Part shown: one piece after another, positions 19,197 to 28,131 of the stretch
How the letters are laid out: each line of letters begins with the position of its first letter
How positions within the stretch are numbered: position 1 is the first letter of the stretch
Assembly: GCF_003100395.1 (NCBI RefSeq)
Contig: NZ_CP029210.1
Span: 3,038,001 to 3,102,000 of the forward strand
DNA: 64,000 bases
DNA from: Aquabacterium olei
Lineage (GTDB): Bacteria > Pseudomonadota > Gammaproteobacteria > Burkholderiales > Burkholderiaceae_C
Direction of reading: 5' to 3'
Made by a program: the position numbers and the translations under genes
The notes under the pieces: model-generated
What the model was told of the DNA's origin: nothing
What the model saw: only the letters and a program-made list of their open reading frames with translations
Database searches by the model: none

Positions 19197-21521
19197 ATGA
19201 GCCCGATCAAGCCCAACCGCTGGGCGTGGATCGTCTCCGGTGTCGCCATGACGGCCACCGGCCTGATCCTCGCCTTCCTGCTCGTCTTCGCCACCCAGAA
19301 CAGCGAGCGGCTCGAGCCGCATTTCACCTGGCTCTTCTGGACCAACGTCACCGTGGCCGCGCTGCTCGGCGTGGTCATCCTGCTGGCCCTGGGCCGCCTT
19401 GCACTGCGGCTGCGCGCCCGCAAGTTCGGCAGCCGGCTGCTGCTCAAACTCGCCGGCATCTTCGGGCTCGTGGGGCTGTTGCCCGGCCTGCTGATCTACA
19501 CGGTGTCCTACCAGTTCGTCTCACGCAGCATCGAGACCTGGTTCGACGTGCGGGTGGAAGGTGCGCTGGAGGCCGGTCTCAACCTCGGTCGCAGCACGCT
19601 CGACACCCTCACGCGCGACACCGCCAAGCAGACCCGCGTGGCCGCCGACCGCCTGTCGGACAACCCCGGTCTGCTGGAGCTCGAACGGGTGCGCGAACAG
19701 ATGGGCGCCGACACCGTGACGCTGCTCAACGAAGGCGGGCTGGCCGTCCATTCCGCCGGCGGCCGCGCATCGCGCATCCTCGCCGCCGAGCGCCTGCCGC
19801 TCACCTGGCGGCAGGATGCCCGCAACCGCGGGGTCACGGCCATGGTGGAAGGGCTGGACGACGGCACGGACCACGGCACCGCCCCGCCTCCTGTCGATGA
19901 GGCCCGCGACGAAGTGAGCCCCCGCCTCGTTGCCCTGGCCTGGATGCCTGACCGCAGCTTCAGCCTGCAGGCCAAGGGGCACTTCCTGATGGTCACGCTC
20001 AAGCTGCCAGCCGACCTGGTGCGCAACGCGCTCGACGTGCAGGCGGCCTACCGCGAGTACCAGCAGCGCTCCCTCGGCCGTGAAGGGCTGCGCCGCATGT
20101 ACATCGGCACCCTGACGCTCGCCCTCATCCTGGCCGTGTTCGGGGCCTTCCTGCTGGCGGCCATCCTCGGGCAGCAGCTCGCCCGGCCGCTGCTGCTGCT
20201 GGCCGAAGGCGTGGGCGAAGTGGCCCGCGGCGACCTGCGCCCCAAGCCCATCTTCACCTCGGGCGACGAACTCGGCGGCCTGACCCGCTCGTTCGCCGCC
20301 ATGACACAGCAGCTCGCCGACGCCCGCACCCTGGCTGACCGCAGTGTCGCCGACCTCGAATCGGCCCGCGCCCACCTGCAGACCATTCTCGACAACCTCA
20401 GCGCGGGCGTCATCGTGTTCGACGCCGATGGCCACATCGAGACCGTCAACCCGGGCGCCACGCGGATCCTGCGTCTCCCGCTGTCGGCCTACCGCGGCCG
20501 CCCGCTGTCGGATGTGACCGGCCTGGAAGACTTCGCCCAGACGCTGAAAGCCCGCTTCGACCTGCACGCCAACGACCCCACGCCGGGCGAACGCCAGCAA
20601 TGGCAGGAAGCGTACGAGCTGAAACTGCCGAACTACCCCGAGGCCCTGACCCTGCTGGTGCGCGGCGCCGAACTGCCCCGCCAGGAAACCCTCATCGTGT
20701 TCGACGACCTCACCGAGGTCGTGTCGGCCCAGCGCGCCGAGGCCTGGAGTCAGGTGGCCCGCCGCGTGGCCCACGAGATCAAGAACCCGCTGACGCCGAT
20801 CCAGCTCTCGGCCGAGCGCCTGCAACTCAAGCTGGAGGACAAGCTCGCCGGTGAGCCGGAGCGCAGCCTGCTGCGCCGCTCGGTCGACACCATCGTCAAC
20901 CAGGTGCAGGCACTCAAGACGCTGATCAACGAGTTCCGCGACTACGCCCGCCTGCCCTCGGCCCGCCTGCAACCGCTCGACCTCAATGCGCTGGTGCAGG
21001 ATGTGACCGCGCTGTACGGCCATGCGGTCGAGCAGGGCCGCCTGCAGGTGACGCTGGCCCCGGATCTGCCGTTGATTCAGGGTGACGCAACGCTGCTGCG
21101 GCAGGTGGTGCACAACCTGGTGCAGAACGCCTTCGATGCCCTGGAAGAGCGCCCGCCCGAGCACGGCCAGCCCACCGTGCTGGTGCGCACCGACGCCCCC
21201 CGCCACGCCGATGGTGGCATTCGCGCGGTGCGCCTCATCGTGCGCGACAATGGCCCCGGTTTCGCCCCTCACATCCTCAAGCGCGCCTTCGAGCCCTACA
21301 TCACGACCAAATCCAAGGGCACGGGCCTGGGGCTGGCGGTGGTCAAGAAGATCGCCGACGAGCACGGCGCCCTGGTCAAAGTGCGCAATGTGGGCGAATC
21401 CCAGGGGGATGTGACCGCTGCTGCGGGCTATCCCGCAGGGGGTGTTCCCGGGAGCGGGGCACAAGTTTCGCTATCATTTTCACAGCTGTCATCCAAATCA
21501 ACCGCGGATCGGGGACACTGA
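19197..21521 (+). CDS. ntrY: Sensor histidine kinase NtrY
   Basis: A 774-residue membrane kinase. Transmembrane helices lie at about 10-32, 42-65 and 85-107, then a periplasmic domain of about 170 residues, another helix (about 300-325), HAMP (about 325-380), PAS (about 390-500), HisKA with phospho-acceptor H526 in VARRVAHEIKNPLTPIQ, and HATPase with N-box VVHNLVQNAFDAL, DNGPGF and GTGLGLAVVKKI. NtrY regulates nitrogen or redox-responsive genes through NtrX. The C-terminal 35 residues after VKVRNVGES are family-atypical (Gly/Ala-rich, then Ser-rich), but the frame runs on to 21521. The ntrX start follows 38 bases later. Confidence 0.94.
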   Translation: MSPIKPNRWAWIVSGVAMTATGLILAFLLVFATQNSERLEPHFTWLFWTNVTVAALLGVVILLALGRLALRLRARKFGSRLLLKLAGIFGLVGLLPGLLIYTVSYQFVSRSIETWFDVRVEGALEAGLNLGRSTLDTLTRDTAKQTRVAADRLSDNPGLLELERVREQMGADTVTLLNEGGLAVHSAGGRASRILAAERLPLTWRQDARNRGVTAMVEGLDDGTDHGTAPPPVDEARDEVSPRLVALAWMPDRSFSLQAKGHFLMVTLKLPADLVRNALDVQAAYREYQQRSLGREGLRRMYIGTLTLALILAVFGAFLLAAILGQQLARPLLLLAEGVGEVARGDLRPKPIFTSGDELGGLTRSFAAMTQQLADARTLADRSVADLESARAHLQTILDNLSAGVIVFDADGHIETVNPGATRILRLPLSAYRGRPLSDVTGLEDFAQTLKARFDLHANDPTPGERQQWQEAYELKLPNYPEALTLLVRGAELPRQETLIVFDDLTEVVSAQRAEAWSQVARRVAHEIKNPLTPIQLSAERLQLKLEDKLAGEPERSLLRRSVDTIVNQVQALKTLINEFRDYARLPSARLQPLDLNALVQDVTALYGHAVEQGRLQVTLAPDLPLIQGDATLLRQVVHNLVQNAFDALEERPPEHGQPTVLVRTDAPRHADGGIRAVRLIVRDNGPGFAPHILKRAFEPYITTKSKGTGLGLAVVKKIADEHGALVKVRNVGESQGDVTAAAGYPAGGVPGSGAQVSLSFSQLSSKSTADRGH

Positions 21522-21558
21522 GCGTTGTTTTCCCGATACCCGGTGCACTTCCACATTC

Positions 21559-22347
21559 ATGGCCACCATTCTTGTTGTTGACGACGAACTGGGCATCCGT
21601 GCCCTCCTGTCAGAGATCCTGACCGACGAAGGTCACTCTGTCGAAGTGGCGGAGAACGCCGCGAAGGCGCGCGTGATGCGCGAACAGTGCAAGCCGGACC
21701 TGATCCTGCTCGACATCTGGATGCCCGATGTCGACGGTGTCACGCTGCTCAAGGAATGGTCGGCTGGCGGCCAACTCACGATGCCCGTCATCATGATGTC
21801 CGGCCACGGCACGATCGACACCGCTGTGGAAGCCACCAAGTTCGGCGCGATGGCCTTCCTCGAGAAGCCCATCACCATGCAGAAGCTGCTGCGCGCAGTG
21901 GAACAGGGCCTGACCAAACCGGCCCCGCGCCCCGCCGTGGTTGCGACCCCACCGGTGCACCTGGCCACCGTCACGCCGATCACCGCCGCCCCCTCGTACG
22001 CCGCGGTGAGCAACAGCCCCGCCACCATCTCGCCGATCCGCAGCGAACTGGTGGGCCACGTCGAACCGCACCGCGCCCCGGTGAGCTACGGCATGAGCCA
22101 CGCTCCCATCGTCAGCACACCCGTGCACACCGGCCCGCAGCACGAACAGAGCTTCGAGCTCGACCGCCCACTGCGCGAAGCCCGCGACGACTTCGAGCGC
22201 GCGTACTTCGAGTTCCACCTGGCCCGTGAAGGCGGCAGCATGACCCGTGTCGCCGAGAAGACCGGCCTGGAGCGCACCCACCTGTATCGAAAATTGAAAC
22301 AGCTGGGCGTCGATTTGGGCCGCAGCAAGAAAACCGCCGCAAATTGA
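21559..22347 (+). CDS. ntrX: NtrX-like response regulator lacking the AAA+ domain
   Basis: A 262-residue regulator. The receiver (1-120) has D8/D9, phospho-acceptor D52 in LLDIWMPDVDG and lysine in AFLEKPITMQKLL. A linker of about 80 residues rich in Pro/Ala/Thr follows, then a C-terminal Fis-type helix-turn-helix (about 215-255: RAYFEFHLAREGGSMTRVAEKTGLERTHLYRKLKQLGV). The sigma-54 interaction/AAA+ ATPase domain of standard NtrX (about 450 residues) is absent, so it cannot activate sigma-54 by ATP hydrolysis. Start MATILVVDD at 21559 is the family start; upstream in-frame residues overlap ntrY. Confidence 0.85.
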   Translation: MATILVVDDELGIRALLSEILTDEGHSVEVAENAAKARVMREQCKPDLILLDIWMPDVDGVTLLKEWSAGGQLTMPVIMMSGHGTIDTAVEATKFGAMAFLEKPITMQKLLRAVEQGLTKPAPRPAVVATPPVHLATVTPITAAPSYAAVSNSPATISPIRSELVGHVEPHRAPVSYGMSHAPIVSTPVHTGPQHEQSFELDRPLREARDDFERAYFEFHLAREGGSMTRVAEKTGLERTHLYRKLKQLGVDLGRSKKTAAN

Positions 22348-22412
22348 TGTATAGTCTAGGTCTTCGCTGATCACTGCTTCGCAGACAGCGAAAACCGAAG
22401 GGGAAACCCAGA

Positions 22413-22488
22413 GGCCTGGTAGCTCAGTTGGTAGAGCAGCGGATTGAAAATCCGCGTGTCGGTGGTTCGATTCCGCCCCAGGCCACCA
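22413..22488 (+). tRNA. tRNA-Phe (GAA)
   Basis: A complete 76-base cloverleaf. The acceptor stem GGCCTGG pairs with CCAGGCC and CCA is encoded. The D-arm is GCTC-AGTTGGTAGA-GC, the anticodon arm GCGGA-TTGAAAA-TCCGC with anticodon GAA, and the T-arm GGTGG-TTCGATT-CCGCC. It lies 65 bases after ntrX and is followed by a terminator. No integrase or attachment repeat was seen beside it. Confidence 0.97.
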
Positions 22489-22498
22489 AGACAATCGC

Positions 22499-22527
22499 AA
22501 ACGCCCGCTCTCACGAGTGGGCGTTTT
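22499..22527 (+). terminator. Rho-independent terminator after tRNA-Phe
   Basis: An inverted repeat of about ten pairs (ACGCCCGCTC / GAGTGGGCGT, one wobble, loop TCAC) preceded by A and followed by TTTT. It begins 11 bases after the tRNA CCA end. Confidence 0.8.
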
Positions 22528-22568
22528 GCTTTGTGCGCGGCCCTCGTCTGTTGCGCGCACCACACGCC

Positions 22569-22973
22569 ATGAGATCCTCGATCCACATCGTCGACGTCGA
22601 CCGCATCGAGACCTGGAGCCGCCATCGCAACGGCCTGTGCGACACGTGCATGGCCAACTGCTGCACGATGCCGGTGGAAGTGAAGCTGCCGGATCTGGTC
22701 CGGCTGGGGCTCGTGGACCCGTTCGAAGCCGAACATGAGGAAGCACGGCAGATCAGCAAGCGCCTCATCAAGGCCGGCATTGCCGAGCGCTATCACCACA
22801 AGAGCGAGATCTACACGCTCGCACGACGCGCCGATGGCGACTGCCGCTTCCTGGATGCCAGCACGCGGCGCTGTACGGTGTACGAGCAGCGCCCCGCCAC
22901 GTGCCGCAAACACCCGCAGGTCGGCCCTCGACCGGGGTTCTGCCCTTACGGGCCTCGGCAGGAACGCCGCTGA
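22569..22973 (+). CDS. YkgJ-family cysteine cluster protein
   Basis: A 134-residue protein of the CxxCxxxCC zinc/iron-chelating family: cysteines C24, C27, C31 and C32 in CDTCMANCC, then further conserved cysteines in DGDCRFLD, TRRCTVYEQRPATCRKHP and PGFCPYG. These presumably hold a metal ion or Fe-S cluster; the cellular role is not known. It starts after the tRNA-Phe terminator. The open frame continuing upstream runs through the tRNA and is not coding. Confidence 0.88.
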   Translation: MRSSIHIVDVDRIETWSRHRNGLCDTCMANCCTMPVEVKLPDLVRLGLVDPFEAEHEEARQISKRLIKAGIAERYHHKSEIYTLARRADGDCRFLDASTRRCTVYEQRPATCRKHPQVGPRPGFCPYGPRQERR

Positions 22974-23054
22974 GTCGCGAGCGTGCCGCACAACGGGCAC
23001 CGCCACCACCGAACAATCCGGCAACAGAGACCCACGCTGGCACAATCCCGGGCG

Positions 23055-24017
23055 ATGTCCACGCCGCGCACCGTTTCCTCACCCCGCCCTTTGATCGTCC
23101 GCCTGTGCAACATGGTGGGAGACGTCGTTCTCGGCCTGCCCGCACTGCACCTGCTGCAGTCGCATGGCTGGGACCTCCACCTGTACGGCAAAGGCTGGGC
23201 GCCCAAGCTGCTGGCCGGCGAATGCTGGCCCTGCACCACGCGTGCCGGCTCGCTGGGCGAGCGCATTGCGCAACTGAAGAGCTTGCGCGCGCAATGCCAG
23301 GCCCAGGACGCCACATTCGACCAGCGCATCAACACCCTGGTCATGCCCAACTCCTTTTCCAGCGCCTTCGAGGCCCGTTGGGCCGGGCTCCGACCGGCGG
23401 GCTACAGGGGGGATGGCCGCAGCCTGCTGCTGCGCCCGGCCTGGCGGCGCGATCCGCCCGCGCATGCACTTGAAGGGTTCTGGGGCCTGGCGTGCCGGCT
23501 TACCGGCCACCGTGGCACCCCGCCCACGCACATCCAGCTTAAGGTCAGCGAAACCGACCAGGCCGAGGCCGACCGCCTGCTTGCCGCGCAAGGCCTGACG
23601 CCCGGCTTCATCTGCATCGTGCCCTACGCAGCAGGCGACGTCGACGGCAAGGACAAGCGCTGGCCCGACTTCACTGCCTTCACCGAGGCACTCGCCCAGC
23701 GCACACCGCAGCGCATCGTGACCTGCCCGGGCCCCGGCGAAGAAGACGTGGCCCAGGCCCACCCCGCCGCCCTGATCCTGCCCAAGCTGGGGTTGGGCAC
23801 CTACCTGGGCGTGCTCAAGCGCGCAGGCCTGGTCGTCTCCAATGACACGGGACCCGCCCACATGGCGGCAGCCGTCGGCACCCCGGTGCTCAGCGTGCTG
23901 GGCCCGACCAAGCCCGGCCAATGGCGCCCCTGGGGGCCGCAAAACCGCATTGCCACCGGCAGCGACGGCCGCCTCTGGCCCACGGTCGACGAGGTGTTGC
24001 GCGAGGTGCGGGCATGA
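23055..24017 (+). CDS. GT9 heptosyltransferase-like protein (copy 1)
   Basis: A 320-residue GT9 family glycosyltransferase related to ADP-heptose:LPS heptosyltransferase II. The N-terminal block RPLIVRLCNMVGDVVLGLPAL is the acceptor-side Rossmann start; the C-terminal donor site has VSNDTGPAHMAAAVGTPVLSVLGPT. The enzyme should add a heptose (or similar sugar) to the LPS inner core on the cytoplasmic face. It is the first gene of the LPS cluster, followed with an ATGA overlap by a paralogue of the same design. Which of the two is the true WaaF cannot be decided from sequence alone. Confidence 0.85.
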   Translation: MSTPRTVSSPRPLIVRLCNMVGDVVLGLPALHLLQSHGWDLHLYGKGWAPKLLAGECWPCTTRAGSLGERIAQLKSLRAQCQAQDATFDQRINTLVMPNSFSSAFEARWAGLRPAGYRGDGRSLLLRPAWRRDPPAHALEGFWGLACRLTGHRGTPPTHIQLKVSETDQAEADRLLAAQGLTPGFICIVPYAAGDVDGKDKRWPDFTAFTEALAQRTPQRIVTCPGPGEEDVAQAHPAALILPKLGLGTYLGVLKRAGLVVSNDTGPAHMAAAVGTPVLSVLGPTKPGQWRPWGPQNRIATGSDGRLWPTVDEVLREVRA

Positions 24018-24979
24018 GCCCCCCCAACGGCCAAGGTCGCCCGCTCATCGTCCGCCTGTGCAACTGGGTGGGCGAGGCGGTGCTGTCGCTGCCCACACTG
24101 ACCATGCTCGAGCAGCAGGGCTACGAGCTCCACCTGATCGGCAAGCGCTGGGCACAGAGTCTGTTTGCCGGACACGGGTGGGCCGTGCATGTGAGGCCGG
24201 CTCGCCGGGGCGACGCCATCCGTCAACTCAAGACCCTGCGCCACGAGCTCAGCCAGCGAGACCCAGGCTTTGCCCGCCGCCCCAACTACCTGCTGTTCAC
24301 CAGCTCGTTCTCCAGCGCGCTGGAGGGGCGGCTGGCCGGCCTGCGTCCTGCCGGCTACGACCGCGACAGCCGCGGCCTGCTGCTCGCGCACCGCGTGCCT
24401 TACATCGCCGGCCTGCATGCCGCCGACGACTACTGGCGCATCGGCACCCACTTTGCGAGGGTGGCCGAGGCACGTCCTGGCGCGCTGGGCCTTCAGCCCA
24501 GCGCCGAGCAGAGCGCCCAGGCGCGCGCACTGCTGGCCGCCAACGGCCTGGCGAGCGCCGACTTCGTGATCCTCTGCCCCTTCTCCGGCGCGGCCGACAC
24601 GACCGGCAAGAAGCTCTGGCCGCCCTTCCCCAACCTGGCGCAGCGGCTGCAGGCGCAGGGGCTGCAGGTCGTGCTGTGCCCGGGCCCCGGCGAAGAAGCA
24701 CAGGCCCGCACGCAGTACCCCGGCGCCGTCATGCTCGAAGGCGTCGACCTGGGCACCTATGCCGCGTTGACCCGCCTGGCCCGCTGCACCGTGTCCAACG
24801 ACACCGGGCCCGGCCACCTGGCGGCCGCCGCAGGCGCACGGCTGGTGAGCGTGCTCGGCCCCGATGCGGCCGACATGTGGCTGGCGCAAGGCGAGCACGT
24901 CACCCTGCTGCGCCCGGCCGCTGGCTGGCCCAGCCTGGAAGACGCGCTCACCGCGGTCCACAATCAGGTGCGCACATGA
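24014..24979 (+). CDS. GT9 heptosyltransferase-like protein (copy 2)
   Basis: A 321-residue GT9 glycosyltransferase, a paralogue of the gene just upstream: both begin RPLIVRLCN-x-VG, share FSSA-x-E-x-R-x-AGLRPAGY near residue 100, and have VSNDTGP-x-H in the donor domain. Here the block reads VSNDTGPGHLAAAAGARLVSVLGPD. The tandem arrangement suggests gene duplication with division of labour, for instance two successive heptoses in the core. Overlaps by four bases with both neighbours. Confidence 0.83.
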   Translation: MSPPNGQGRPLIVRLCNWVGEAVLSLPTLTMLEQQGYELHLIGKRWAQSLFAGHGWAVHVRPARRGDAIRQLKTLRHELSQRDPGFARRPNYLLFTSSFSSALEGRLAGLRPAGYDRDSRGLLLAHRVPYIAGLHAADDYWRIGTHFARVAEARPGALGLQPSAEQSAQARALLAANGLASADFVILCPFSGAADTTGKKLWPPFPNLAQRLQAQGLQVVLCPGPGEEAQARTQYPGAVMLEGVDLGTYAALTRLARCTVSNDTGPGHLAAAAGARLVSVLGPDAADMWLAQGEHVTLLRPAAGWPSLEDALTAVHNQVRT

Positions 24980-26076
24980 CCCCGGCGCAGCCCTTCCACA
25001 TCGCCCTGCAGTTCGGCCACATCCGCCACTTCAACGAAGGGCTGGCCGAATTCTCGCGCCAGCTGGGGATGCAGTTTGCACGCCAGGCTCCGCAGTTGAA
25101 AGCCGAGCGCAACTGGCACTTCCACTTCATCCTGCCGGCTCAGTGGCACGGCCTGTTCGGGCCCGACGTTCAGTATCACGAACTGAGCGACAGCATGCGC
25201 CTGCGCCACCGCTTTCCGGTCGACCTGGACGTCTGGCACGGGCTGCACCAGCACATGCGCTACCGCCCGCCGGTCAACAGCCGCCGCAACATCATCACCG
25301 TGCACGACCTCAACCACGTGTACGCAAAGAAGGGCCTGAGCCTGTGGTGGCAGAACATGCGGCTGACGCGCCACCTTCGACGGGCGCATCAACTGGTCGC
25401 CATCAGCCAGTTCGTGGCCGATGACATCCGCACGCACCTGCCGTGGGCGCCGCCTGCCACCGTCATCCACAACGGCGTGGCCGACCTGACCCAGGTGCCG
25501 CATGAGAAGCCGGCGAACTTCTCACTGACGGAAGGCGACTACCTGCTGCACATCAGCCGCATGTCGCCTTCGAAGAACGTCGGCAGCCTGATCGAAATGG
25601 CGGCGGAGTGGCCCGAGCAGGACCTGCTGCTGGTCGGGCCGAGCAGCCCGGAAGTGCAGAAGCACCAGGATCATGTCGCCCGACTCGGCCTGCGCAATGT
25701 CCACTTCCTGCTGGACGTGACCGAGGCCCAGAAGGCCTGGTTGTATGCGCATTGCAAGGCGTTTCTGTTCCCGTCGCTGCTGGAAGGGTTCGGGCTGCCG
25801 CCGATCGAGGCGATGTACTTCGGAAAACCGGTGGTGGCGGCAAGGGCGACTTCGTTGCCGGAGGTGTGTGGGCCACACGCTGGCTACTGGCACGACTTCA
25901 GCGCCGTTGTCATGCGCCAGATCGTCGAGCATCAACTGGACATGTGCAAGCACGGCGAAACGCGACATGAACTCCGAGCAGCTGCGCAGCGGTACACATG
26001 GCCCCAAGCGGCAGAAGCGTACGCAGCCTGCTACTTGCCCTGCAATGCGTCGAACCAAGGCTTCTCGGCATGCTGA
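24976..26076 (+). CDS. GT4-type glycosyltransferase (family 1 fold)
   Basis: A 366-residue GT-B glycosyltransferase. The N-terminal half contains IITVHDLNHVYAKKGL and VAISQFVADDIRTHLPW; the C-terminal Glycos_transf_1 domain has LLHISRMSPSKNVGSLIEMA, FLFPSLLEGFGLPPIEAMYFGKPVVAA with the E-x7-E motif, and SLPEVCGP. It should transfer a sugar from a nucleotide donor to LPS core or O-chain; donor and acceptor are unknown. The last 20 residues are ordinary, but G+C falls in the final third, where the more AT-rich O-antigen-type genes begin. The stop overlaps the next start. Confidence 0.88.
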   Translation: MTPAQPFHIALQFGHIRHFNEGLAEFSRQLGMQFARQAPQLKAERNWHFHFILPAQWHGLFGPDVQYHELSDSMRLRHRFPVDLDVWHGLHQHMRYRPPVNSRRNIITVHDLNHVYAKKGLSLWWQNMRLTRHLRRAHQLVAISQFVADDIRTHLPWAPPATVIHNGVADLTQVPHEKPANFSLTEGDYLLHISRMSPSKNVGSLIEMAAEWPEQDLLLVGPSSPEVQKHQDHVARLGLRNVHFLLDVTEAQKAWLYAHCKAFLFPSLLEGFGLPPIEAMYFGKPVVAARATSLPEVCGPHAGYWHDFSAVVMRQIVEHQLDMCKHGETRHELRAAAQRYTWPQAAEAYAACYLPCNASNQGFSAC

Positions 26077-26894
26077 AACTTCCTCAGGTCACCTTGGTGT
26101 GTGTCGACACCCGCACGCCAGAACTTGCCTTGGACGCAATGCGCCGGTGTATGGCGCTATGCGAGTTCGGTGACGCCATCCTGTTCACAGCACCTGACCA
26201 GAACATCAGCGATCTGCCTATCGGTGTCCGACTGAAAATCGTGCTCCACATCAACTCGGTTGAGGCCTACTCACACTTCCTGCTCAAGGAGATGGGCGCT
26301 GAAATCCATACCAGCCACCACCTCATCGTGCAGTGGGACGGTTATGTGATTGACCCCGCCATGTGGCGAGATGCCTTCCTGTCGTTCGACTACATCGGGG
26401 CCGTCTGGCCGCAATACCACGATGCGCACCGTGTCGGTAACGGTGGTTTCTCGCTACGCTCCCGCAAGCTGCTCGACGCAATGGCAGCTCCGGATTTCAA
26501 GGCCTCTCATCCAGAAGACGAGTGCATCGCACGCATTCACCGCCCGATGCTCGAGCAACGCTTCGGGATCCGCTTTGCGGACGAGGCCCTGGCACACCAG
26601 TTCGCGTTTGAACGCAGCCGCGAGACGCTGTCCAGCTTTGGTTTTCACGGGCTGTCCAACCTGCCCGACGTGATGAGGCGTGACGAACTGGTGTCCTTCA
26701 TCGAGGAAGCCCCCCCCGCGCTATTTGCGGGGGTAGAAACCCGGCGCCTGATAAAGAAGTTGCTGGCGCTCGAAATGGCCGATACCGCCTTGCTCGCCCT
26801 GGAAAAGCGCAAGGCAAGTGGCAAGGGCGAGCTGTTCGCCGACCTCCGTCTGCGCGCCCGGATCGCACTTGCCCGACTGGGAAATCGAACCTGA
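26070..26894 (+). CDS. DUF5672 protein (putative glycosyltransferase)
   Basis: A 274-residue protein matching the DUF5672 pattern: LPQVTLVCVDTRTPELALDAM at the start, IQWDGYV-like HHLIVQWDGYVIDP, DYIGAVWPQYHDAHRVGNGGFSLRSR and PEDECIARIHRP. This resembles a GT-A fold with the VQWDG segment where a DxD motif would stand. DUF5672 genes usually sit in polysaccharide clusters but no reaction has been assigned. Its start overlaps the stop of the preceding glycosyltransferase by seven bases. Confidence 0.78.
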   Translation: MLKLPQVTLVCVDTRTPELALDAMRRCMALCEFGDAILFTAPDQNISDLPIGVRLKIVLHINSVEAYSHFLLKEMGAEIHTSHHLIVQWDGYVIDPAMWRDAFLSFDYIGAVWPQYHDAHRVGNGGFSLRSRKLLDAMAAPDFKASHPEDECIARIHRPMLEQRFGIRFADEALAHQFAFERSRETLSSFGFHGLSNLPDVMRRDELVSFIEEAPPALFAGVETRRLIKKLLALEMADTALLALEKRKASGKGELFADLRLRARIALARLGNRT

Positions 26895-26913
26895 TGCCCG
26901 GACAATCGCACCC

Positions 26914-27957
26914 ATGTCGCCTACTTCGGTCAGTTTCATCGTCCCCGTCTATAACGTCCTGCGCTACCTCGATGAGTGCGTGAGCAGCCTCGTCGACGCG
27001 TCCCGCGAGGGAGATGAAATCATCCTGGTCGACGACGGCAGCACCGACGCCTCGGGCGCGCGCTGCGATGAGTGGCAGCGCCGCCTGCCCTCCCTGATCT
27101 CCGTGATCCACCAGGCGAACGGAGGGCTGTCTGCCGCGCGAAACCGCGGTCTGGCTTCCGCGCGCAACCCGTACATCTACTTCCTCGACTCGGACGACAT
27201 CCTCTGCAGCGAGCACTTCGACCTCATTCGGGCCGAGTTGGCTAGCCATTCGCCTGACATGCTGACGTGCGACGCCCTCATCTGGGTGGACGGCGCACCG
27301 CCCTCGCAGGCCAAGCGCGTCACGCACTCTCTCACCCCCGGCCCGAACGCGGATCTCCGCGCCGTCCTGCAAGCCACGTTCAAGGATGACTTTCTTGCCA
27401 CGGCATCGCGCGTCTACCGCGCAGACCTTTTGAGGTCGGTCGGCCCTGATTTGTTCCCTCCTGGCAAGTGCTACGAGGACAATGCAACGATTCCACGTCT
27501 GCTGCTTCGCGCCCACCACGTGGTCTACCTCCCGACCCCGATCTACCGCTACCGGATTCGGAGCGGCAGCATCACCCAGTCTCACAGCATGAATCGCTGC
27601 ATGGATCAGGCTGCGTCGTTGCACGGCGTCCTGTCCGACTTACAGCAGTTCGGTGCTCCGACGTCTGTCGTGGCTGCTTGCAATGCTCTGGCCTTCAAGC
27701 ACCTCATCATGGCCGTGCGCAATGCATCGCGCATCGTTCCTCCGCGAGCCAAAGCGGTCACGAAAGTCATGGACAAGGGCCTGTCGGGGCTCACTCTGAA
27801 AGGCGCGGCCCTGCTTGATGCCTTGTGCACGGCCCCGGCTGGCAACCGGCTCGTGCGGCACGCGCGCGGCATGCTCGACCACCGCACACGCTACGTTGCT
27901 GGACGTCTTCTCGCAGGCTACTGGCAGTGGTTCCGTCTTAAACTCAACAGACGGTAA
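26914..27957 (+). CDS. GT2 family glycosyltransferase
   Basis: A 347-residue protein with a GT2 (GT-A) domain at about 5-110: VSFIVPVYNVLRYLDECVSS, IILVDDGSTD, NGGLSAARNRGL and the metal-binding FLDSDD. The C-terminal part has a membrane-associated, basic end (WQWFRLKLNRR). Sugar and acceptor unknown. The ATG at 26914 is 19 bases after the DUF5672 stop; the open frame upstream (26818) overlaps that gene and is not used. Confidence 0.9.
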   Translation: MSPTSVSFIVPVYNVLRYLDECVSSLVDASREGDEIILVDDGSTDASGARCDEWQRRLPSLISVIHQANGGLSAARNRGLASARNPYIYFLDSDDILCSEHFDLIRAELASHSPDMLTCDALIWVDGAPPSQAKRVTHSLTPGPNADLRAVLQATFKDDFLATASRVYRADLLRSVGPDLFPPGKCYEDNATIPRLLLRAHHVVYLPTPIYRYRIRSGSITQSHSMNRCMDQAASLHGVLSDLQQFGAPTSVVAACNALAFKHLIMAVRNASRIVPPRAKAVTKVMDKGLSGLTLKGAALLDALCTAPAGNRLVRHARGMLDHRTRYVAGRLLAGYWQWFRLKLNRR

Positions 27958-28131
27958 GCAGAGCAGCCTTCCTCTCCGGCGGTCTGCTTGCCTGAGTGGG
28001 GATGCACACACCCTGCTTCAATTTTAAAAAGCTCAGCCAGGGCTCGTGCGTGAGTACGAGCAAAACGCCGTTGCGGCCGGCACGCGTGACACATCAGACG
28101 GTCATCGCCCGGCGTCGCATTGCACTCATAC

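Noticed and set aside
22413..22488. tRNA-Phe as an attachment site for an integrated element
   Set aside because: No integrase and no repeat of the tRNA 3' end was noticed within the following LPS cluster.
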